DNA of 64,000 nucleotides from assembly GCA_021808665.1 (NCBI GenBank), contig JAKBBA010000015.1:1-64000 (forward strand), in the 5' to 3' direction. Source of the stretch: Actinomycetes bacterium (GTDB lineage Bacteria > Actinomycetota > Acidimicrobiia > Acidimicrobiales > Palsa-688). The notes beneath the pieces are model-generated. The model saw only the letters and a program-made list of their open reading frames with translations, was not told where the DNA came from and made no database searches. This document shows, in pieces, positions 63,944 to 64,000 of this stretch. The number at the start of each line of letters is the position of its first letter. Position 1 is the first letter of the stretch. The position numbers and the translations under genes are program-made.

Positions 63944-64000
63944 GTGACCGAAGTTACACACGGAGGTCAAACCTCCGACTCTGGCAATGTCCGTGTCAGC
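63944..64000 (+). CDS. start of a further gene, cut by the window edge
   Basis: A GTG at 63944 opens a frame to the edge reading TEVTHGGQTSDSGNVRVS, 19 codons in all. TAACAT at 63932-63937 sits six bases before it and could be the -10 box of a leaderless transcript divergent from the S9 peptidase. Nothing about its function can be said. Confidence 0.3.
   Translation, partial: MTEVTHGGQTSDSGNVRVS

Overview
The window is high-GC DNA with short intergenic gaps, many GTG and TTG starts, and gene families typical of Actinomycetota. These include a one-chain Kgd-type 2-oxoglutarate dehydrogenase/decarboxylase, UvrD2 with an HRDC domain, a CmtR-like ArsR regulator, a class E (LAxTG) sorting signal and oligoribonuclease. 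An early-branching actinobacterium, perhaps of the Acidimicrobiia, is plausible, but that placement is inference. I see no rRNA, CRISPR array, prophage or transposase. One tRNA (Gly, GCC) is present.

Layout. 0-3.8 kb: an MFS transporter cut by the left edge, a methyltransferase, an alpha/beta hydrolase and the ABC-F translation factor EttA. 3.9-16.2 kb: a sugar and sugar-acid catabolic island. It holds a GH31 alpha-glycosidase, two 2-keto-acid reductase families, and a leftward operon of FadR-type regulator, two-part UxaA dehydratase, aldehyde dehydrogenase, pentonate-type IlvD/EDD dehydratase, SDR and DHDPS-family lyase. A Weimberg-like route would make 2-oxoglutarate, and kgd lies just across the divergent promoter from the regulator. 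20-26.6 kb: a HAD hydrolase, a Zc3h12a-type RNase with an S1-like domain and a histone-like tail, exonuclease III, UvrD2 and an ACT protein. 26.6-31.5 kb: glycerol kinase and B12-dependent ribonucleotide reductase, separated by 475 bp of unusually structured intergenic DNA. 31.6-38.6 kb: lipid-type enzymes, an LAxTG surface protein, a membrane HD-GYP protein, an ArsR regulator and a divergent Lgt-like protein. 38.7-46.5 kb: a PilZ protein, a biotinyl-carboxyltransferase fusion, MsrB, Orn, Dut, an Fpg/Nei glycosylase, tRNA-Gly and an EAL-HDOD protein.

46.7-55.7 kb: two zinc-ribbon AIM24 proteins, an amidase, then a tight rightward set of VIT-type metal transporter, protein kinase-like protein, vWA protein, PP2C phosphatase and Ppx/GppA phosphatase. 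The kinase-vWA-PP2C trio resembles the TerY phosphorylation triad known from tellurite-resistance/stress systems, here without other Ter proteins and with an exopolyphosphatase. 55.7-64 kb: an acyl-CoA dehydrogenase, a class A PBP, a zinc-ribbon coiled-coil protein with a histidine phosphatase, an inserted MNT-HEPN toxin-antitoxin cassette, a ferredoxin, an S9 peptidase and the start of one more gene.

The best candidates for something new are these: the MNT-HEPN cassette bounded by a perfect 49-bp direct repeat; the VIT-kinase-vWA-PP2C-Ppx operon beside the AIM24 pair; the intergenic region between glpK and nrdJ (a three-hairpin RNA candidate, three AGGGTTGA repeats exactly 38 bp apart and DnaA-box-like sites); and the RNase with a repetitive histone-like tail.
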